From Thiobacillus sp. (lineage in GTDB: Bacteria; Pseudomonadota; Gammaproteobacteria; Burkholderiales; Thiobacillaceae): a stretch of DNA of 64,000 bases. The notes under the pieces are model-generated. The model did not search any database. It was not told the DNA's origin and saw nothing but the letters and a program-made list of their open reading frames with translations. Below, one piece after another: positions 1 through 9,670 of the stretch (position 1 is its first letter; every line of letters begins with the position of its first letter). The stretch lies in the NCBI GenBank assembly GCA_019459055.1, contig JAIBEI010000041.1:126863-190862 (forward strand), in the 5' to 3' direction. Position numbers and translations under genes: made by a program.

Positions 1-1
1 G

Positions 2-463
2 CGCGCCTCGTCGACCGCGGTGCGCCAGGCGCTCGCCGCGGGCGAACTCGAACACGCCGCGCGCCTGCTGGGCCGGCCCTACAGCATCTCCGGGCGGGTG
101 GTGCACGGCGACAAGCTGGGGCGCGACATCGGCTTTCCCACCGCCAACATCCAGCTCAAGCACAACCGGCCGCCGCTACTGGGGATTTTTGCAGTCGAGG
201 TCTACGGTCTCAACGGCGAGCCGCTGCCGGGGGCGGCCAGCCTGGGCAAACGCCCGACGGTCAAAAATCCCGATGCCGTGCCGGTGCTCGAAGTGCACCT
301 GTTCGACTTCAATGCGGAGATATACGGCCGCCGCGTGCGGGTGGATTTTCTGCACAAGCTGCGCGACGAAGAAAAATACCCCGACCTCGACAGCCTGGTC
401 GCGCAGATCCGACGCGACGTCGACAACGCCAAACAATTCCTGAAGCAGCGCCGTGCCCGTTAA
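2..463 (+). CDS. ribF: Bifunctional riboflavin kinase/FAD synthetase, C-terminal part (5' end outside window)
   Basis: The reading frame is open from the window edge, so the start codon and most of the N-terminal FMN adenylyltransferase domain are missing. The visible part begins with the end of that domain (a [12 protein letters not shown]-like stretch) and continues into the riboflavin kinase domain, with the motif [14 protein letters not shown] that binds ATP and flavin. The enzyme phosphorylates riboflavin to FMN and adenylates FMN to FAD in the cytoplasm. Only two bases separate its TAA from the ileS ATG, so the two are probably co-transcribed. The ribF-ileS-lspA-ispH order is common in proteobacteria and supports the call. 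Confidence 0.93.
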   Translation, partial: RASSTAVRQALAAGELEHAARLLGRPYSISGRVVHGDKLGRDIGFPTANIQLKHNRPPLLGIFAVEVYGLNGEPLPGAASLGKRPTVKNPDAVPVLEVHLFDFNAEIYGRRVRVDFLHKLRDEEKYPDLDSLVAQIRRDVDNAKQFLKQRRAR

Positions 464-465
464 AC

Positions 466-3255
466 ATGCCCGACTATAAAAGCACCCTCAACCTGCCCGA
501 CAGCCCATTCCCGATGCGCGGCGACCTCGCCAGGCGCGAGCCCGGCTGGGTCAAAAGCTGGCAGGAGAAAAAGCGCTACGAAGCCATCCGCGCCGCTGCC
601 GCCGGGCGCCCCAAGTTCATCCTGCACGACGGCCCGCCCTACGCCAACGGCGACATCCACATCGGCCACGCAGTCAACAAAATCCTCAAGGACATCATCG
701 TCAAGGCCAAAACCCTCTCCGGTTTCGATGCGCCCTACGTGCCGGGCTGGGATTGCCACGGCCTGCCGATCGAACTGCAGGTGGAAAAAACCCACGGCAA
801 GGCCATTCCGCCGGCAAAATTCCGCGAGTTGTGTCGCGAATACGCCGCAACGCAGATCGAGCGTCAGAAGGCCGACTTCATCCGCCTCGGCGTTCTGGGC
901 GACTGGGGCAATCCTTATCGCACGATGGACTTCCAGTTCGAGGCCGACACCCTGCGCGTGCTGGGGCAGATCCAGACGGCGGGTTATCTGTATCAGGGCG
1001 CCAAGCCGGTGCACTGGTGCGTCGACTGCGGCTCGGCGCTGGCCGAAGCCGAGGTCGAATACGAGGACAAGACCTCGCCCGCGATCGACGTCGGCTTTGC
1101 CGTGGCCGACCATGCCGACCTCGCGCACCGCTTCGACATCGCGGCGATCAACGAACCCATCCAGGTCGTCATCTGGACCACCACGCCGTGGACGCTGCCG
1201 GCCAACCAGGCGGTGGCGCTGCACCCCGATTTCCAGTACGCGCTGGTGCGCACCGCGAAAGGCCTGCTGATCCTGGCCGACAGCCTGCGCGAAGCGGCGC
1301 TGACGCGTTACGGTTTGAATGAAGGCGCCGAAGTCATTGCGCACACCACCGGCCAGGCGCTGGAAGGCGTGCTGCTGTGGCACCCGTTCCAGCAGCGCGA
1401 GGTTCCGGTCATCGTCGGCGACCACGTCACCGCCGACGCCGGCACCGGCGCCGTGCACACCGCCCCCGGCCACGGCCTCGATGACTACGTGGTCGGCAGC
1501 CGCTATGGCTTGAAGGTCGACAACCCGGTGGGCGACGACGGCCGCTTTTACGCCGGTGTGCCGCTGGTCGGCGGCATGAGCATCTGGCAGGCCAACCCGC
1601 TGATTCTGGACACGCTCGAAGCCAGCGGCAATCTGCTGGCGCACGAGAAACTGCTGCACAGCTACCCGCACTGCTGGCGCCACAAGACGCCGATCATCTT
1701 CCGCGCGACGCGGCAGTGGTTTATTGGGATGGATGCGAGGGGTGAGGCGTCCGGGGTGAGGGGTGAGGCGAACTTGCGCGAGCAGGCGATGGCGGCGGTC
1801 GAGGCGACTCAATTCTTTCCCTCGTGGGGCCGTGCGCGGCTGGAGGCGATGATCAAGAACCGTCCCGACTGGTGCGTGTCGCGCCAGCGCAACTGGGGCG
1901 TGCCGATGCCCTTCTTCACTCACAAGGAAACCGGCGACCTGCACCCGCGCACGGCGGAGCTGCTGGAAACCGTGGCAAAGCGTGTCGAAGCCGCCGGCAT
2001 CGAGGCCTGGTTTGCGCTCGACCCGGCCGAGCTGCTGGGCGAGGACGCCGCGCACTACAACAAGACCGGTCACACGCTCGACGTCTGGTTCGATTCCGGC
2101 GTCACCCACGCTTGCGTGCTGAAGCGCCGCCCCGAGTTGGCGCACCCGGCCGACCTCTACCTTGAAGGCTCCGACCAGCATCGCGGCTGGTTCCAGTCGA
2201 GCCTGCTCACCGGCTGCGCCACTGACGGCCGTGCGCCCTACAAGGCCTTGCTCACCCACGGCTTCGTGGTCGACGGCAAGGGCCACAAGATGAGCAAGTC
2301 GAAAGGCAACGTGATCGCGCCGCAGAAGGTGATGGACCAGTACGGCGCCGACATCCTGCGCCTGTGGGTGGCGACCACCGACTATTCGGGCGAACTCACC
2401 ATCTCGGACGAAATTCTCAAGCGCGTGGTGGAAGGCTACCGGCGCATCCGCAACACGCTGAAATTCCTGCTCGCCAACCTGTCGGATTTCGACCCCAGGG
2501 CGCACGCGCTGCCGGTGGCGGACTGGCTGGAAATCGATCGCTACGCGCTGGCGCTGACGCGAAAACTGCAGGGCGAACTGCAGGGACATTACGACGCCTA
2601 CGAATTCCACTTCATCGTGCAGAAGCTGCAATCTTTCTGCTCCGAAGACCTCGGCGGCTTCTACCTCGACATCCTGAAGGACCGCCTCTACACCGGCGGC
2701 GCCGACAGCCGCGCCCGCCGTGCCGCGCAGAACGCGTTGTTCCACATTGCCCAGGCCCTTACCCGCTGGATGGCGCCGATCCTGTCATTCACCGGCGAGG
2801 AAGTGTGGGGGGAACTTTCGGGTAGTTCGGACGATTCGGTGTTTCTGCATACCTGGCACGAACTGCCGGCGCAGGCCGGCGAGGCCGATCTGCTGGACCG
2901 CTGGACCCGCATCCGCGCCGTCCGCGCCGAGGTGCAGAAAGAACTGGAGACCGTGCGCGTCGCCGGTGCCATCGGCTCGTCGCTGCAGGCCGAAGTCACG
3001 CTGCAGGCCGGTCCCGACACCCTGGCCCTGCTGGCGCCGCTGGGCGACGACCTGCGCTTCGTGCTGATCACCTCGCAGGCACGGATCATCGCGGCCGATA
3101 CCGACCACGTTGCAGTGACCCCGAGCGCCGCGAAAAAATGCGAGCGCTGCTGGCATTACCGCGACGACGTCGACGCCCACGCAGACCACCCCGGCCTGTG
3201 CGGACGCTGTGTCAGCAACCTCTATGGCGACGGCGAAGCGCGCACGCATGCCTGA
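466..3255 (+). CDS. ileS: Isoleucyl-tRNA synthetase
   Basis: Class I aminoacyl-tRNA synthetase of 929 aa, the usual length for bacterial IleS, which charges tRNA-Ile with isoleucine and edits valine. The HIGH signature is at residues 65-68 in a [11 protein letters not shown] context, and KMSKS is at 608-612. A C-terminal zinc site uses C892, C895, C912 and C915. The ATG at 466 follows the ribF stop by two bases. One oddity is that residues 424-435, between WFIGMD and NLREQAM, are coded by a GTGAGG-rich repeat also found beside leuB. It keeps the frame and falls in a segment whose length varies among IleS proteins, so activity is probably intact. Confidence 0.98.
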   Translation: MPDYKSTLNLPDSPFPMRGDLARREPGWVKSWQEKKRYEAIRAAAAGRPKFILHDGPPYANGDIHIGHAVNKILKDIIVKAKTLSGFDAPYVPGWDCHGLPIELQVEKTHGKAIPPAKFRELCREYAATQIERQKADFIRLGVLGDWGNPYRTMDFQFEADTLRVLGQIQTAGYLYQGAKPVHWCVDCGSALAEAEVEYEDKTSPAIDVGFAVADHADLAHRFDIAAINEPIQVVIWTTTPWTLPANQAVALHPDFQYALVRTAKGLLILADSLREAALTRYGLNEGAEVIAHTTGQALEGVLLWHPFQQREVPVIVGDHVTADAGTGAVHTAPGHGLDDYVVGSRYGLKVDNPVGDDGRFYAGVPLVGGMSIWQANPLILDTLEASGNLLAHEKLLHSYPHCWRHKTPIIFRATRQWFIGMDARGEASGVRGEANLREQAMAAVEATQFFPSWGRARLEAMIKNRPDWCVSRQRNWGVPMPFFTHKETGDLHPRTAELLETVAKRVEAAGIEAWFALDPAELLGEDAAHYNKTGHTLDVWFDSGVTHACVLKRRPELAHPADLYLEGSDQHRGWFQSSLLTGCATDGRAPYKALLTHGFVVDGKGHKMSKSKGNVIAPQKVMDQYGADILRLWVATTDYSGELTISDEILKRVVEGYRRIRNTLKFLLANLSDFDPRAHALPVADWLEIDRYALALTRKLQGELQGHYDAYEFHFIVQKLQSFCSEDLGGFYLDILKDRLYTGGADSRARRAAQNALFHIAQALTRWMAPILSFTGEEVWGELSGSSDDSVFLHTWHELPAQAGEADLLDRWTRIRAVRAEVQKELETVRVAGAIGSSLQAEVTLQAGPDTLALLAPLGDDLRFVLITSQARIIAADTDHVAVTPSAAKKCERCWHYRDDVDAHADHPGLCGRCVSNLYGDGEARTHA
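1735..1770 (+). repeat. GTGAGG-type repeat arm inserted in frame in ileS
   Basis: About 36 bases (12 codons) built from GTGAGG units, reading GGTGAGGCG, then GGGGTGAGG, then GGTGAGGCG. The same units occur as palindromic elements at 55863-55920 and 57005-57068. The copy here is a single arm, has no stop in the ileS frame and encodes a Gly/Arg/Glu/Ala-rich loop. That it arrived by insertion is inferred from the match to the other copies. Confidence 0.6.
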
Positions 3256-3256
3256 A

Positions 3257-3282
3257 TTGCGGCCGGCCGTCACTGGCCGCAA
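3257..3282 (+). terminator. Hairpin just after ileS stop, possible terminator
   Basis: TTGCGGCC at 3257-3264 pairs perfectly with GGCCGCAA at 3275-3282 around a 10-base loop, two bases after the ileS TGA. There is no T-run after it, so a role in termination or mRNA 3'-end protection is only a suggestion. Confidence 0.35.
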
Positions 3283-3366
3283 AGCCATTCAACCGAACAG
3301 GGCGCTGCGGCATTGCGATGACCACACCTTCGGCCCGAGGCGGGCCTCTCACCACAACCCCGCCCC

Positions 3367-3427
3367 TTGTAGGGTGCGCCAAGCGCACCATTTATTTGAG
3401 GACTGGTGCGCACGGCGCACCCTACAA
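3367..3427. repeat. REP-like palindrome, copy 1 (GTAGGGTGC family)
   Basis: The arms TTGTAGGGTGCGCC (3367-3380) and GGCGCACCCTACAA (3414-3427) are perfectly complementary. An inner pair, GCGCACCA with TGGTGCGC, extends the hairpin. It lies in the 239-bp gap between ileS and lspA and matches copies near 14.0, 16.5, 37.3, 41.3 and 49.0 kb. Confidence 0.85.
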
Positions 3428-3494
3428 CCCGGGTCAAAGCAACAATGAAACCCCGGATTACTCCCTGGCCCCGGCCCGATTAAACTTCTACGCC

Positions 3495-3989
3495 ATGAAA
3501 TATTTCTCTGACCCCGCGATGCGCAAATGGCTAGGCCTCGCCCTCGCCGTCATCGTCCTGGACCACCTGACGAAATGGTGGGTATCCTCCACCCTCGACT
3601 ATCAGGAAGTCATCCCGATGCTGCCGTTCTTTTCGCTGGTGCGGGTGCACAACACCGGCGCGGCATTCAGCTTCCTGGCGGATGCCGGCGGCTGGCAGCG
3701 CTGGTTTTTCATTGCGGTCGGCATCATCGCCACCGTCATCCTCGTGCGCCTGCTCAAGCACCACGCGCGCGAGCCGCGGATGGCCTTTTCGCTGGCGCTG
3801 CTGCTCGGCGGCGCGCTCGGCAACGTGATCGACCGCGCTCTCCTGGGGCACGTGGTCGACTTCCTGTATTTCCACTACAGCGGCTTTGCCTGGCCGGCGT
3901 TCAACGTGGCGGATTCCGCCATCTCCGTCGGCGCCGCCCTGCTGATCTGGGACAGCCTGTTCGGCAAAGACGCCGCACGGAAATCATGA
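3495..3989 (+). CDS. lspA: Lipoprotein signal peptidase (signal peptidase II)
   Basis: Inner-membrane aspartic protease of 164 aa that removes signal peptides from diacylglyceryl-prolipoproteins. Four hydrophobic segments are visible. The family motifs are NVIDR (residues 110-114), VVDF with catalytic D122, and FNVADSAIS with catalytic D140. The ATG at 3495 gives the normal N-terminus with a first membrane helix after residue 10. The frame is open further upstream, but that stretch runs through the REP-like repeat and the end of ileS and is not protein-like. The TGA overlaps the ATG of fkpB as ATGA, so the two are translationally coupled. Confidence 0.97.
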   Translation: MKYFSDPAMRKWLGLALAVIVLDHLTKWWVSSTLDYQEVIPMLPFFSLVRVHNTGAAFSFLADAGGWQRWFFIAVGIIATVILVRLLKHHAREPRMAFSLALLLGGALGNVIDRALLGHVVDFLYFHYSGFAWPAFNVADSAISVGAALLIWDSLFGKDAARKS

Positions 3990-4423
3990 CCGATCGCGCC
4001 GTCGCCGCGGGCGACACCCTCCAACTCCGCTACGCCTTGCGCCCGCGCGGTGGCGACGACCTCATCTCCAACTTCGACGACCCCGAGCCGGAAACCGTGA
4101 CCCTCGGCGACGGCACCCTGGCGCCGATGCTGGAACAATGGCTGATCGACATCCACCCCGGCGAACGCCATGTATTCCTGCTCGACCCCTGGCAGGCCTT
4201 TGGCGAAAGCCAGCCCGACCTGATCCAGACCCTGCCCAAATCCGACCTGCCAACCGATATGGAATTCGAGATCGACCAACTGTTCGAATTCGCCATGCCC
4301 AACGGCGAGACCCTGGCCGGGCGCATCCTGGAAATCGGCGACGACGCGGTGAAAGTCGACTTCAACCACCCGCTCGCCGATCTGTCGATCGAATTCGAAG
4401 TGGAAATCGATCGCATCCTGTAA
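3986..4423 (+). CDS. fkpB: FKBP-type peptidyl-prolyl isomerase, SlpA/FkpB-like
   Basis: A 145-aa cytoplasmic FKBP of the SlpA/SlyD type, which catalyses cis-trans isomerisation at proline and acts as a chaperone. It opens with a short FKBP half ([10 protein letters not shown]). An inserted-flap domain follows in the middle, and the FKBP fold closes with a segment ending near [20 protein letters not shown], where FNHPLA is the family signature. It is an acidic protein. It overlaps lspA by four bases and is followed 16 bases later by ispH, the usual lspA-fkpB-ispH order. Confidence 0.92.
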   Translation: MTDRAVAAGDTLQLRYALRPRGGDDLISNFDDPEPETVTLGDGTLAPMLEQWLIDIHPGERHVFLLDPWQAFGESQPDLIQTLPKSDLPTDMEFEIDQLFEFAMPNGETLAGRILEIGDDAVKVDFNHPLADLSIEFEVEIDRIL

Positions 4424-4439
4424 CAACGGAAACCCCTCC

Positions 4440-5366
4440 ATGACGCCCACCATTCTTCTCGCCAATCCCCGCGGCTTCTGTGCCGGCGTCGACCGCGCCA
4501 TCGCCATCGTCGAGTCGGCGCTTGCAAAATTCGGCGCGCCGATCTACGTGCGCCACGAAGTCGTCCACAACACCTTCGTCGTCAACGACCTCAAGGCCAA
4601 GGGCGCGATCTTCGTCGAGGAACTCGACGAGGTTCCCGCCGGCGCCACCGTCATCTTCAGCGCGCACGGCGTATCGCAGGCGGTACGCATGGAGGCCGAA
4701 GCGCGCGGGCTGAACGTGTTCGACGCCACCTGCCCGCTCGTCACCAAGGTGCACGTCGAAGTCAGCAAGATGCGCGACAAGGGGCTCGAAATCGTGATGA
4801 TCGGCCACAAGGGCCACCCCGAAGTCGAGGGAACCTTGGGCCAGTCGAGCGGCGGCATGTACCTGGTCGAAACGCCGGACGACGTCGCGGGGCTACAGGT
4901 ATCCGACCCCGACAAACTCGCCTACGTCACCCAGACCACGCTGTCCGTCGACGATGCCGCGCGCGTGGTCGACGCCCTGCGCGCGCGCTTCCCCAACATC
5001 ACCGGCCCGAAAAAGGACGACATCTGCTACGCCACGCAAAACCGCCAGGATGCCGTCAAGGCGCTGGCGCCGCAGTGCGATGTGGTGATTGTGGTGGGGT
5101 CGCCGACCAGTTCAAATTCCAACCGGCTGCGCGAGGTTGCACAAAACCTGGGCGTGCCGGCCTACATGGTGGACAACGCGTCGGAAATCCAGTCCGAGTG
5201 GATATCGGGCAAGAACCGGGTTGGCCTGACCGCTGGCGCCTCCGCCCCGGAAATCCTGGTGCGCGCGGTGATCGAGCGCTTGAATGAACTTGAAATCGGC
5301 TCGGTGGAAAATCTCGACGGCGCCCAAGAGAAGGTGTCATTCGCTTTACCGAAAGGCCTGACCTGA
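4440..5366 (+). CDS. ispH: 4-hydroxy-3-methylbut-2-enyl diphosphate reductase
   Basis: Last enzyme of the MEP isoprenoid pathway. It is an iron-sulfur enzyme that reduces HMBPP to IPP and DMAPP. It has 308 aa, the usual length. The three cluster cysteines are C14 (in [10 protein letters not shown]), C98 (in [12 protein letters not shown]) and C196 (in CYATQNRQ), and the [12 protein letters not shown] substrate motif is present. It is the last gene of the ribF-ileS-lspA-fkpB-ispH run and faces the pilus operon tail to tail, with 21 bases between the two coding regions. Confidence 0.98.
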   Translation: MTPTILLANPRGFCAGVDRAIAIVESALAKFGAPIYVRHEVVHNTFVVNDLKAKGAIFVEELDEVPAGATVIFSAHGVSQAVRMEAEARGLNVFDATCPLVTKVHVEVSKMRDKGLEIVMIGHKGHPEVEGTLGQSSGGMYLVETPDDVAGLQVSDPDKLAYVTQTTLSVDDAARVVDALRARFPNITGPKKDDICYATQNRQDAVKALAPQCDVVIVVGSPTSSNSNRLREVAQNLGVPAYMVDNASEIQSEWISGKNRVGLTAGASAPEILVRAVIERLNELEIGSVENLDGAQEKVSFALPKGLT

Positions 5367-5392
5367 GCGCCTGAACCACCCAGCGGCTCAGG
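5362..5392. terminator. Hairpin spanning the convergent ispH and fimT stops
   Basis: CCTGAGC (5362-5368) pairs perfectly with GCTCAGG (5386-5392) across a 17-base loop. The stem contains the stop codons of both convergent genes. There is no T-run, so a bidirectional terminator role is tentative. Confidence 0.3.
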
Positions 5393-5927
5393 GACAGGAA
5401 GCGAGTGTAATCTTTTCAGTACGTGGCCGCCCGGTGCTGCTGATAACGACCTTCCTGGCTGAATTCAACGACCCTGACTCGTTGCACAAAATCAGCGTTC
5501 CTGCCTGAAAAGCGCCTGAAATCAGCTTGGTCGCGCCGCCGGGTGTATAGGAAATGTATTTCGAGACATGCTGGTTGCCCGTCAGGCTGAAACCCGCCGG
5601 CAGCGCCTGCCTGGCCAGAATCACCGTCTCACCTGCGTCGAGCAGGGCATTGTTGTTGGCGTCATGGAAGACCAGCCAGCCCTGGTGCCAGCCGCCGCTG
5701 TCCGCGCACGCAGTTCCCGTTGCCGACGTACACATCACCGTGCGCGAATTACGCTTGATCGCCTCGCTGCGCGCGAGGTGAAGAGACGAAACAAGTTCAT
5801 TGGTGGCGCTCGCCAAACGGCTGCTGCAGGTGAAAGCGGAAAAGCTGGGGATACCAATACCCAGTAGTATTGCCGACACGGCCAGCACCACCATCAACTC
5901 CAGCAATGTCGCACCCGACTGTTTCAT
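5388..5927 (-). CDS. fimT: FimT/GspH-type minor pseudopilin, second copy
   Basis: A 179-aa type IV pilin-like protein. It has a very short leader (MKQSG), prepilin peptidase cleavage before ATLLELMVVLAV with the conserved Glu five residues in, and a hydrophobic helix of about 20 residues. The soluble part has the GspH/FimT pattern, with LHLARSEAIKRN followed by a Cys-containing sheet (MCTSATGTACADSGGWHQGW). It is probably a minor pilin that helps prime pilus assembly. It is the last gene of the operon, 115 bp after a related paralogue, and shares its ARSEAIKRN and TGRP segments. The exact role is not known from sequence. Confidence 0.85.
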   Translation of the reverse strand: MKQSGATLLELMVVLAVSAILLGIGIPSFSAFTCSSRLASATNELVSSLHLARSEAIKRNSRTVMCTSATGTACADSGGWHQGWLVFHDANNNALLDAGETVILARQALPAGFSLTGNQHVSKYISYTPGGATKLISGAFQAGTLILCNESGSLNSARKVVISSTGRPRTEKITLASCP

Positions 5928-6042
5928 GGCCGCCCCTTGTTTTCTCGTATCGAGACAAGAGTGACACTTCGAAATGCAGCCGGCTATACAACTTTAGTCG
6001 TAGTTCGCCGCCAAGTGGATGATATTGAAATCTTTAGCCTTA

Positions 6043-6573
6043 TCAGTCTGGGCAGGTAAACGTGGTGGATTCTGAGACTGTCGGCCGGCCCGTCGTACGG
6101 ATGGTCACAACCCGCTCCTTGCTGCTCGTGTCTTTCGTCATCGTCAGCTTGGCACAGGTTGCCCCCACGCCAGTCGGCTGGAAGACGACGCTGGTGACAT
6201 TGCCGGAAAGCGCGAAACCGGCAGGCAACGGACCCTGGGTAAGAACCGACGAACCTCCCGCCAGCACCACCCAGCCATTTTTCCAGACGCCAGCGCAACT
6301 GTTGCCGTCGGACGAGGCACACAGCGTCACGGTCGTGTTGCGCTTGATCGCCTCGCTGCGTGCCAACTGCGCGCTGGCCACAAAACTGTTGGTCAGCGAA
6401 TTCAGCTTGCTGTTCACCATGGCTTCGCTGAACGCGGGAACGGCCAGCGACGCCAGAATGGCGGCGATGGCAACGGTGATCATCAGTTCGATCAGGGTGA
6501 AACCGCGCTGCCCCTGACGGGGGCGGCCCAATGGTGTCGGCGCCGTCAGCATGAGCGTCGCATTCTGCCTCAT
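6043..6573 (-). CDS. fimT: FimT/GspH-type minor pseudopilin, first copy
   Basis: Pseudopilin of 176 aa when started at the ATG at 6573, which overlaps the pilY1 TGA (ATGA). A longer open frame exists upstream inside pilY1, but the coupled start is preferred. The leader is long for a pilin (about 24 residues, ending RQGQRG). It is cleaved before [24 protein letters not shown]. The mature part carries AQLARSEAIKRNTTVTLC and a second Cys in NSCAGVWKNGW, the GspH fold signature. It is probably incorporated at the pilus tip with PilV, PilW, PilX and PilY1. Confidence 0.85.
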   Translation of the reverse strand: MRQNATLMLTAPTPLGRPRQGQRGFTLIELMITVAIAAILASLAVPAFSEAMVNSKLNSLTNSFVASAQLARSEAIKRNTTVTLCASSDGNSCAGVWKNGWVVLAGGSSVLTQGPLPAGFALSGNVTSVVFQPTGVGATCAKLTMTKDTSSKERVVTIRTTGRPTVSESTTFTCPD

Positions 6574-9500
6574 TGCTCGATCTGCCAGTAGACCCGGCTC
6601 TTGGGCTGGTTTGCCCAGCTCGGGGCTGGTGGGTCGGTGGCATCCAGCGGCTTGTCTGAGCATCCGATACAGAACGGGACTGTTTCACCCGGTTTATCCG
6701 CAACCCCATCCCCATTCGTGTCCTCGCCGTCCAGGGTCACCGATCCGCCGACCGGAGAGGGCGGCAGGCCGCCCCCCTCGATTTCGGTAGACCTGTTGCC
6801 CGATCCGCCCGCAGCGGCATTGGTGTAGAGAATGTTGTAGCTGTACGACGTTCCGAGGTCGCTGGTGCACACATTCGGGTCGGTAATGACCGGTTTCGGC
6901 AGGTGGGTGCTGAAGCTCACCACGCCAAAGATCGTGAGCGCGCTGGTCACCACCTGTTCGCGCGGCCGCAAATCCAGCACCCAGCCCTTGTTTTCATTCA
7001 CCGTGGCGACAGTCGGGCTGGCGTCATTGACGCCGATGGACACCAGCGAAGCCATGCTGACCAGGCCACCCGGCTCCGACGACAGCCACGTTGGATCCTC
7101 GGGATCGTCCATGAACATGAAGAACTTGTTGGCCACGCCTGCCGCATGGGTGTAGTTGCTCAAGGGTTTCTCGCGGTCGCCGGAACCGAGCAGCACCACG
7201 TACTTGCCCTGGTCGTACACCACATCCGGCGTAAACATGAACTTGCGGTCGTTTGCCCCGCTGCCGCCGAACGCGGCGACCTTGGTGATGGTCCAGTCCG
7301 CAGGCACATCGGTGCCGATATTGATGCGATAGACGTTGCCGCCCAGGTCCGCCGCATAGGCCATCTTGGCCAGTCCGGACGTCCTGTCCGGCACCACGAA
7401 CACGTCGGCCACAACGGCGCGGTCAGTATCCAGCGTCTTCAGACGTGCTCCACTGACTGCATCCAGAACATAGATCTTGTTGCCCTTGGTCGACGTGGTG
7501 CAGGTATTGGGGTCCGCGTCCTCGCAGGTGTCGTAGCCGCCCCCCATGATCAGCAGGGGATCCGTGGTGGCCGGCACCCGCAATTCCTTGGGCGTGGACC
7601 AGGTCTGGCCGATGCCGGTGAACCCGGTCGTGCAGGTGCTGTCGTCGGTCTGGCTGGTGCAGCCCAGCTTCCATTTCAGCGCGGGGCTCGCGGGGTTGGT
7701 CACGTCGAAAGCGTAGACCGAGCGGCCACCGCGTCGCAGGGTTGAAAGGATCCAGGTTTCGTCGCCGTTCTTGAACGCGGAGACCGCGCCATCCATGCCG
7801 TACGATTTGGGCGCGGGGGGAAATTCGAATTCCGTCATTCCCATATAGCTGATCGGTGTGGTGTTCTCGTAGATGCGCTTGATGTAGGGATAGAACTCGG
7901 GCGGCATGAACGACCACAACTCCATCCCCGGCGCAAGTCCGCCGATGTTCTTCCCGCCGTCGCGGTTGCCGTTGACGGCGCGCAGCATGCCGTCGTTGCC
8001 GCCATAGAACACCACCACTTCCGCCGTCGCCGTCGTGTCGCCGGCGCCGAAGTTGATGGCCACCGGACGGGAATGGACCACGTCGCCGTGCACCGAAGGC
8101 CGCATGGCCAGGGTGGTGGGCGCGGGGTCGATCTCCCGTTCGTTGTCGACGTCCAGCCCCGTTGACCATTTGATCAGCTTGTCGCGCTCAGCGGCATTCA
8201 CAGCCCCCAGCGCCTCCGGCGGGATGCTGTTGCTGAAATCGGCCAGCTCGGTGCAACTGGCGGACGAACAGGTTTTGACGGTTCGCGCGGTGGTGCTGCG
8301 CAGCTTGTAGGCCTGGGCGCCCTTTTCCACGATGTTGCCGTCCGGCGTGTTCGATTCGTCCGAACCGGCGACAAGACAGCTGCCTTGCGGGTTGAACGCC
8401 CAGTAGGTATCGGCGGCGGTGGGGGTCCAGAAACTGCGCGCGCATTCCGAGATGAAGTTCGTTTCGAAGTTGATCGCGTCCTTGCCGTTGGCGTCGAGGG
8501 TGGTGAGCTTGCCGGTCGAGCCGTAACCCATCTTGTACTGCTTGAGGTTGCCCGCCCAGCGCGGCAGCGCACTTTCACCCGGGCGGAACATACCGATGAA
8601 CATCTGGTTCAGGTAGGTTCCCTGGGTGTTGACGCTCACCGGCAGGCTGACCGAGGCGAACACGCTGTTGACCGCCTGCACTTCCGAGAAAATGGACCGC
8701 AGCGCGGCGGCGACATCCTCGCCGCCGTTGCCCGAACTGACAGAAAAATACTTGCCCTTGCTGACCTTCGCCATGCTTTTCAGCAGAGCGGTCCAGCCCG
8801 GGCCATCACCGGTGGTTTTCCTGTCGATATCGATGGTATAGGTGGTCGCGGCGAGGGCGGAATTTTTCATGAAGCGCGCCCATTCGTCGCTCAGGTTGCC
8901 CGCCGACCCGCTGGGCGAAACCGGAATGGCCGCGGCGGCATTGGCGATCCCCAGCTTGGCCGCTTCCGCCAGCAGCAGGGTCCGGGCCTCGCTGATCACG
9001 CTGGTGTTGTCGTTCGGGGCCCCGTTGCTCAGATAGATGATGAACGTCTTGCGGCAACCCGAAGCGTCCGGCTTGTTGTAGGTGGTCGCATCGATCGAGT
9101 CCAGCGCATTGCCGGCCAGCGCATAAACCGCCCGATCTTGTGCCGTGGTTTTGCTGGGATTGCTGTTGCCGGCGTAGTCCGTCTTGACCTTGCCGTTGCC
9201 GGCATACGGCGTGCCGCCGGACAGGTACAGATACGCCTCGGCCATCACCAGGCTGGATTTGCCGCCGTTGCCCTTATCATTAAGTTTATCGAAGCTGCCC
9301 AGCAAATTTGCGTACAGCGGTTTGTTGGTCGCGTCCATCAGGCGGATGGCCGCTCGCACGTAGCCGCCGGATGTGTTGTTGTTGCCGGTGCCGGTTTCGG
9401 CGGAAAACAGGATGCCGACCCGGAATTTGTCCTGCGGAAGCGAGTTGACTGTTGCAATCAGCGCGGCCATTTCATTTTCGAACGCCGTGTTCCAGTTCGC

Positions 9501-9647
9501 CGTGTTGTCGACGACGAACAGCACGTTGGGGGCGGAGAATTCCACGGGGTTGGCGCCCACGAACAGGTCGATGTCCTCGGCCGCGGCCGATAGCGAGCAC
9601 GCCAGCAAACCTGCTGTCATTATGATTTTAAGGATACGGTTTTTCAT
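6570..9647 (-). CDS. pilY1: Type IV pilus tip adhesin/biogenesis protein PilY1
   Basis: Large secreted protein of 1025 aa with a Sec signal peptide (about residues 1-23, ending SAAA). The N-terminal third resembles a von Willebrand A domain (NVLFVVDNTANWN, then TFIIYLSNGAPNDNTS), with a metal site that departs from DxSxS. The C-terminal half fits the PilC/PilY1 beta-propeller (VVFYGGNDGMLRAVNGN, WSTPKELRVP, IMGGGYDTCEDADPNTC). A calcium-loop-like DTNGDGVAD lies near the C-terminus. PilY1 caps the pilus, promotes assembly against PilT retraction and mediates adhesion. It is 23 bp after pilX and overlaps the next fimT by four bases. Confidence 0.92.
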   Translation of the reverse strand: MKNRILKIIMTAGLLACSLSAAAEDIDLFVGANPVEFSAPNVLFVVDNTANWNTAFENEMAALIATVNSLPQDKFRVGILFSAETGTGNNNTSGGYVRAAIRLMDATNKPLYANLLGSFDKLNDKGNGGKSSLVMAEAYLYLSGGTPYAGNGKVKTDYAGNSNPSKTTAQDRAVYALAGNALDSIDATTYNKPDASGCRKTFIIYLSNGAPNDNTSVISEARTLLLAEAAKLGIANAAAAIPVSPSGSAGNLSDEWARFMKNSALAATTYTIDIDRKTTGDGPGWTALLKSMAKVSKGKYFSVSSGNGGEDVAAALRSIFSEVQAVNSVFASVSLPVSVNTQGTYLNQMFIGMFRPGESALPRWAGNLKQYKMGYGSTGKLTTLDANGKDAINFETNFISECARSFWTPTAADTYWAFNPQGSCLVAGSDESNTPDGNIVEKGAQAYKLRSTTARTVKTCSSASCTELADFSNSIPPEALGAVNAAERDKLIKWSTGLDVDNEREIDPAPTTLAMRPSVHGDVVHSRPVAINFGAGDTTATAEVVVFYGGNDGMLRAVNGNRDGGKNIGGLAPGMELWSFMPPEFYPYIKRIYENTTPISYMGMTEFEFPPAPKSYGMDGAVSAFKNGDETWILSTLRRGGRSVYAFDVTNPASPALKWKLGCTSQTDDSTCTTGFTGIGQTWSTPKELRVPATTDPLLIMGGGYDTCEDADPNTCTTSTKGNKIYVLDAVSGARLKTLDTDRAVVADVFVVPDRTSGLAKMAYAADLGGNVYRINIGTDVPADWTITKVAAFGGSGANDRKFMFTPDVVYDQGKYVVLLGSGDREKPLSNYTHAAGVANKFFMFMDDPEDPTWLSSEPGGLVSMASLVSIGVNDASPTVATVNENKGWVLDLRPREQVVTSALTIFGVVSFSTHLPKPVITDPNVCTSDLGTSYSYNILYTNAAAGGSGNRSTEIEGGGLPPSPVGGSVTLDGEDTNGDGVADKPGETVPFCIGCSDKPLDATDPPAPSWANQPKSRVYWQIEQ

Positions 9648-9670
9648 GCTGGCTCCTGCTGAAAACGGGT

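Noticed and set aside
460-2745. A 761-codon open frame on the minus strand across ileS
   Set aside because: It is antisense to a certain gene, rich in Val/Arg/Gly/His as expected from high-GC codon mirrors, and shows no family pattern.
8385-9593. A 402-codon plus-strand frame over pilY1
   Set aside because: Shadow of pilY1; biased composition and no start context.
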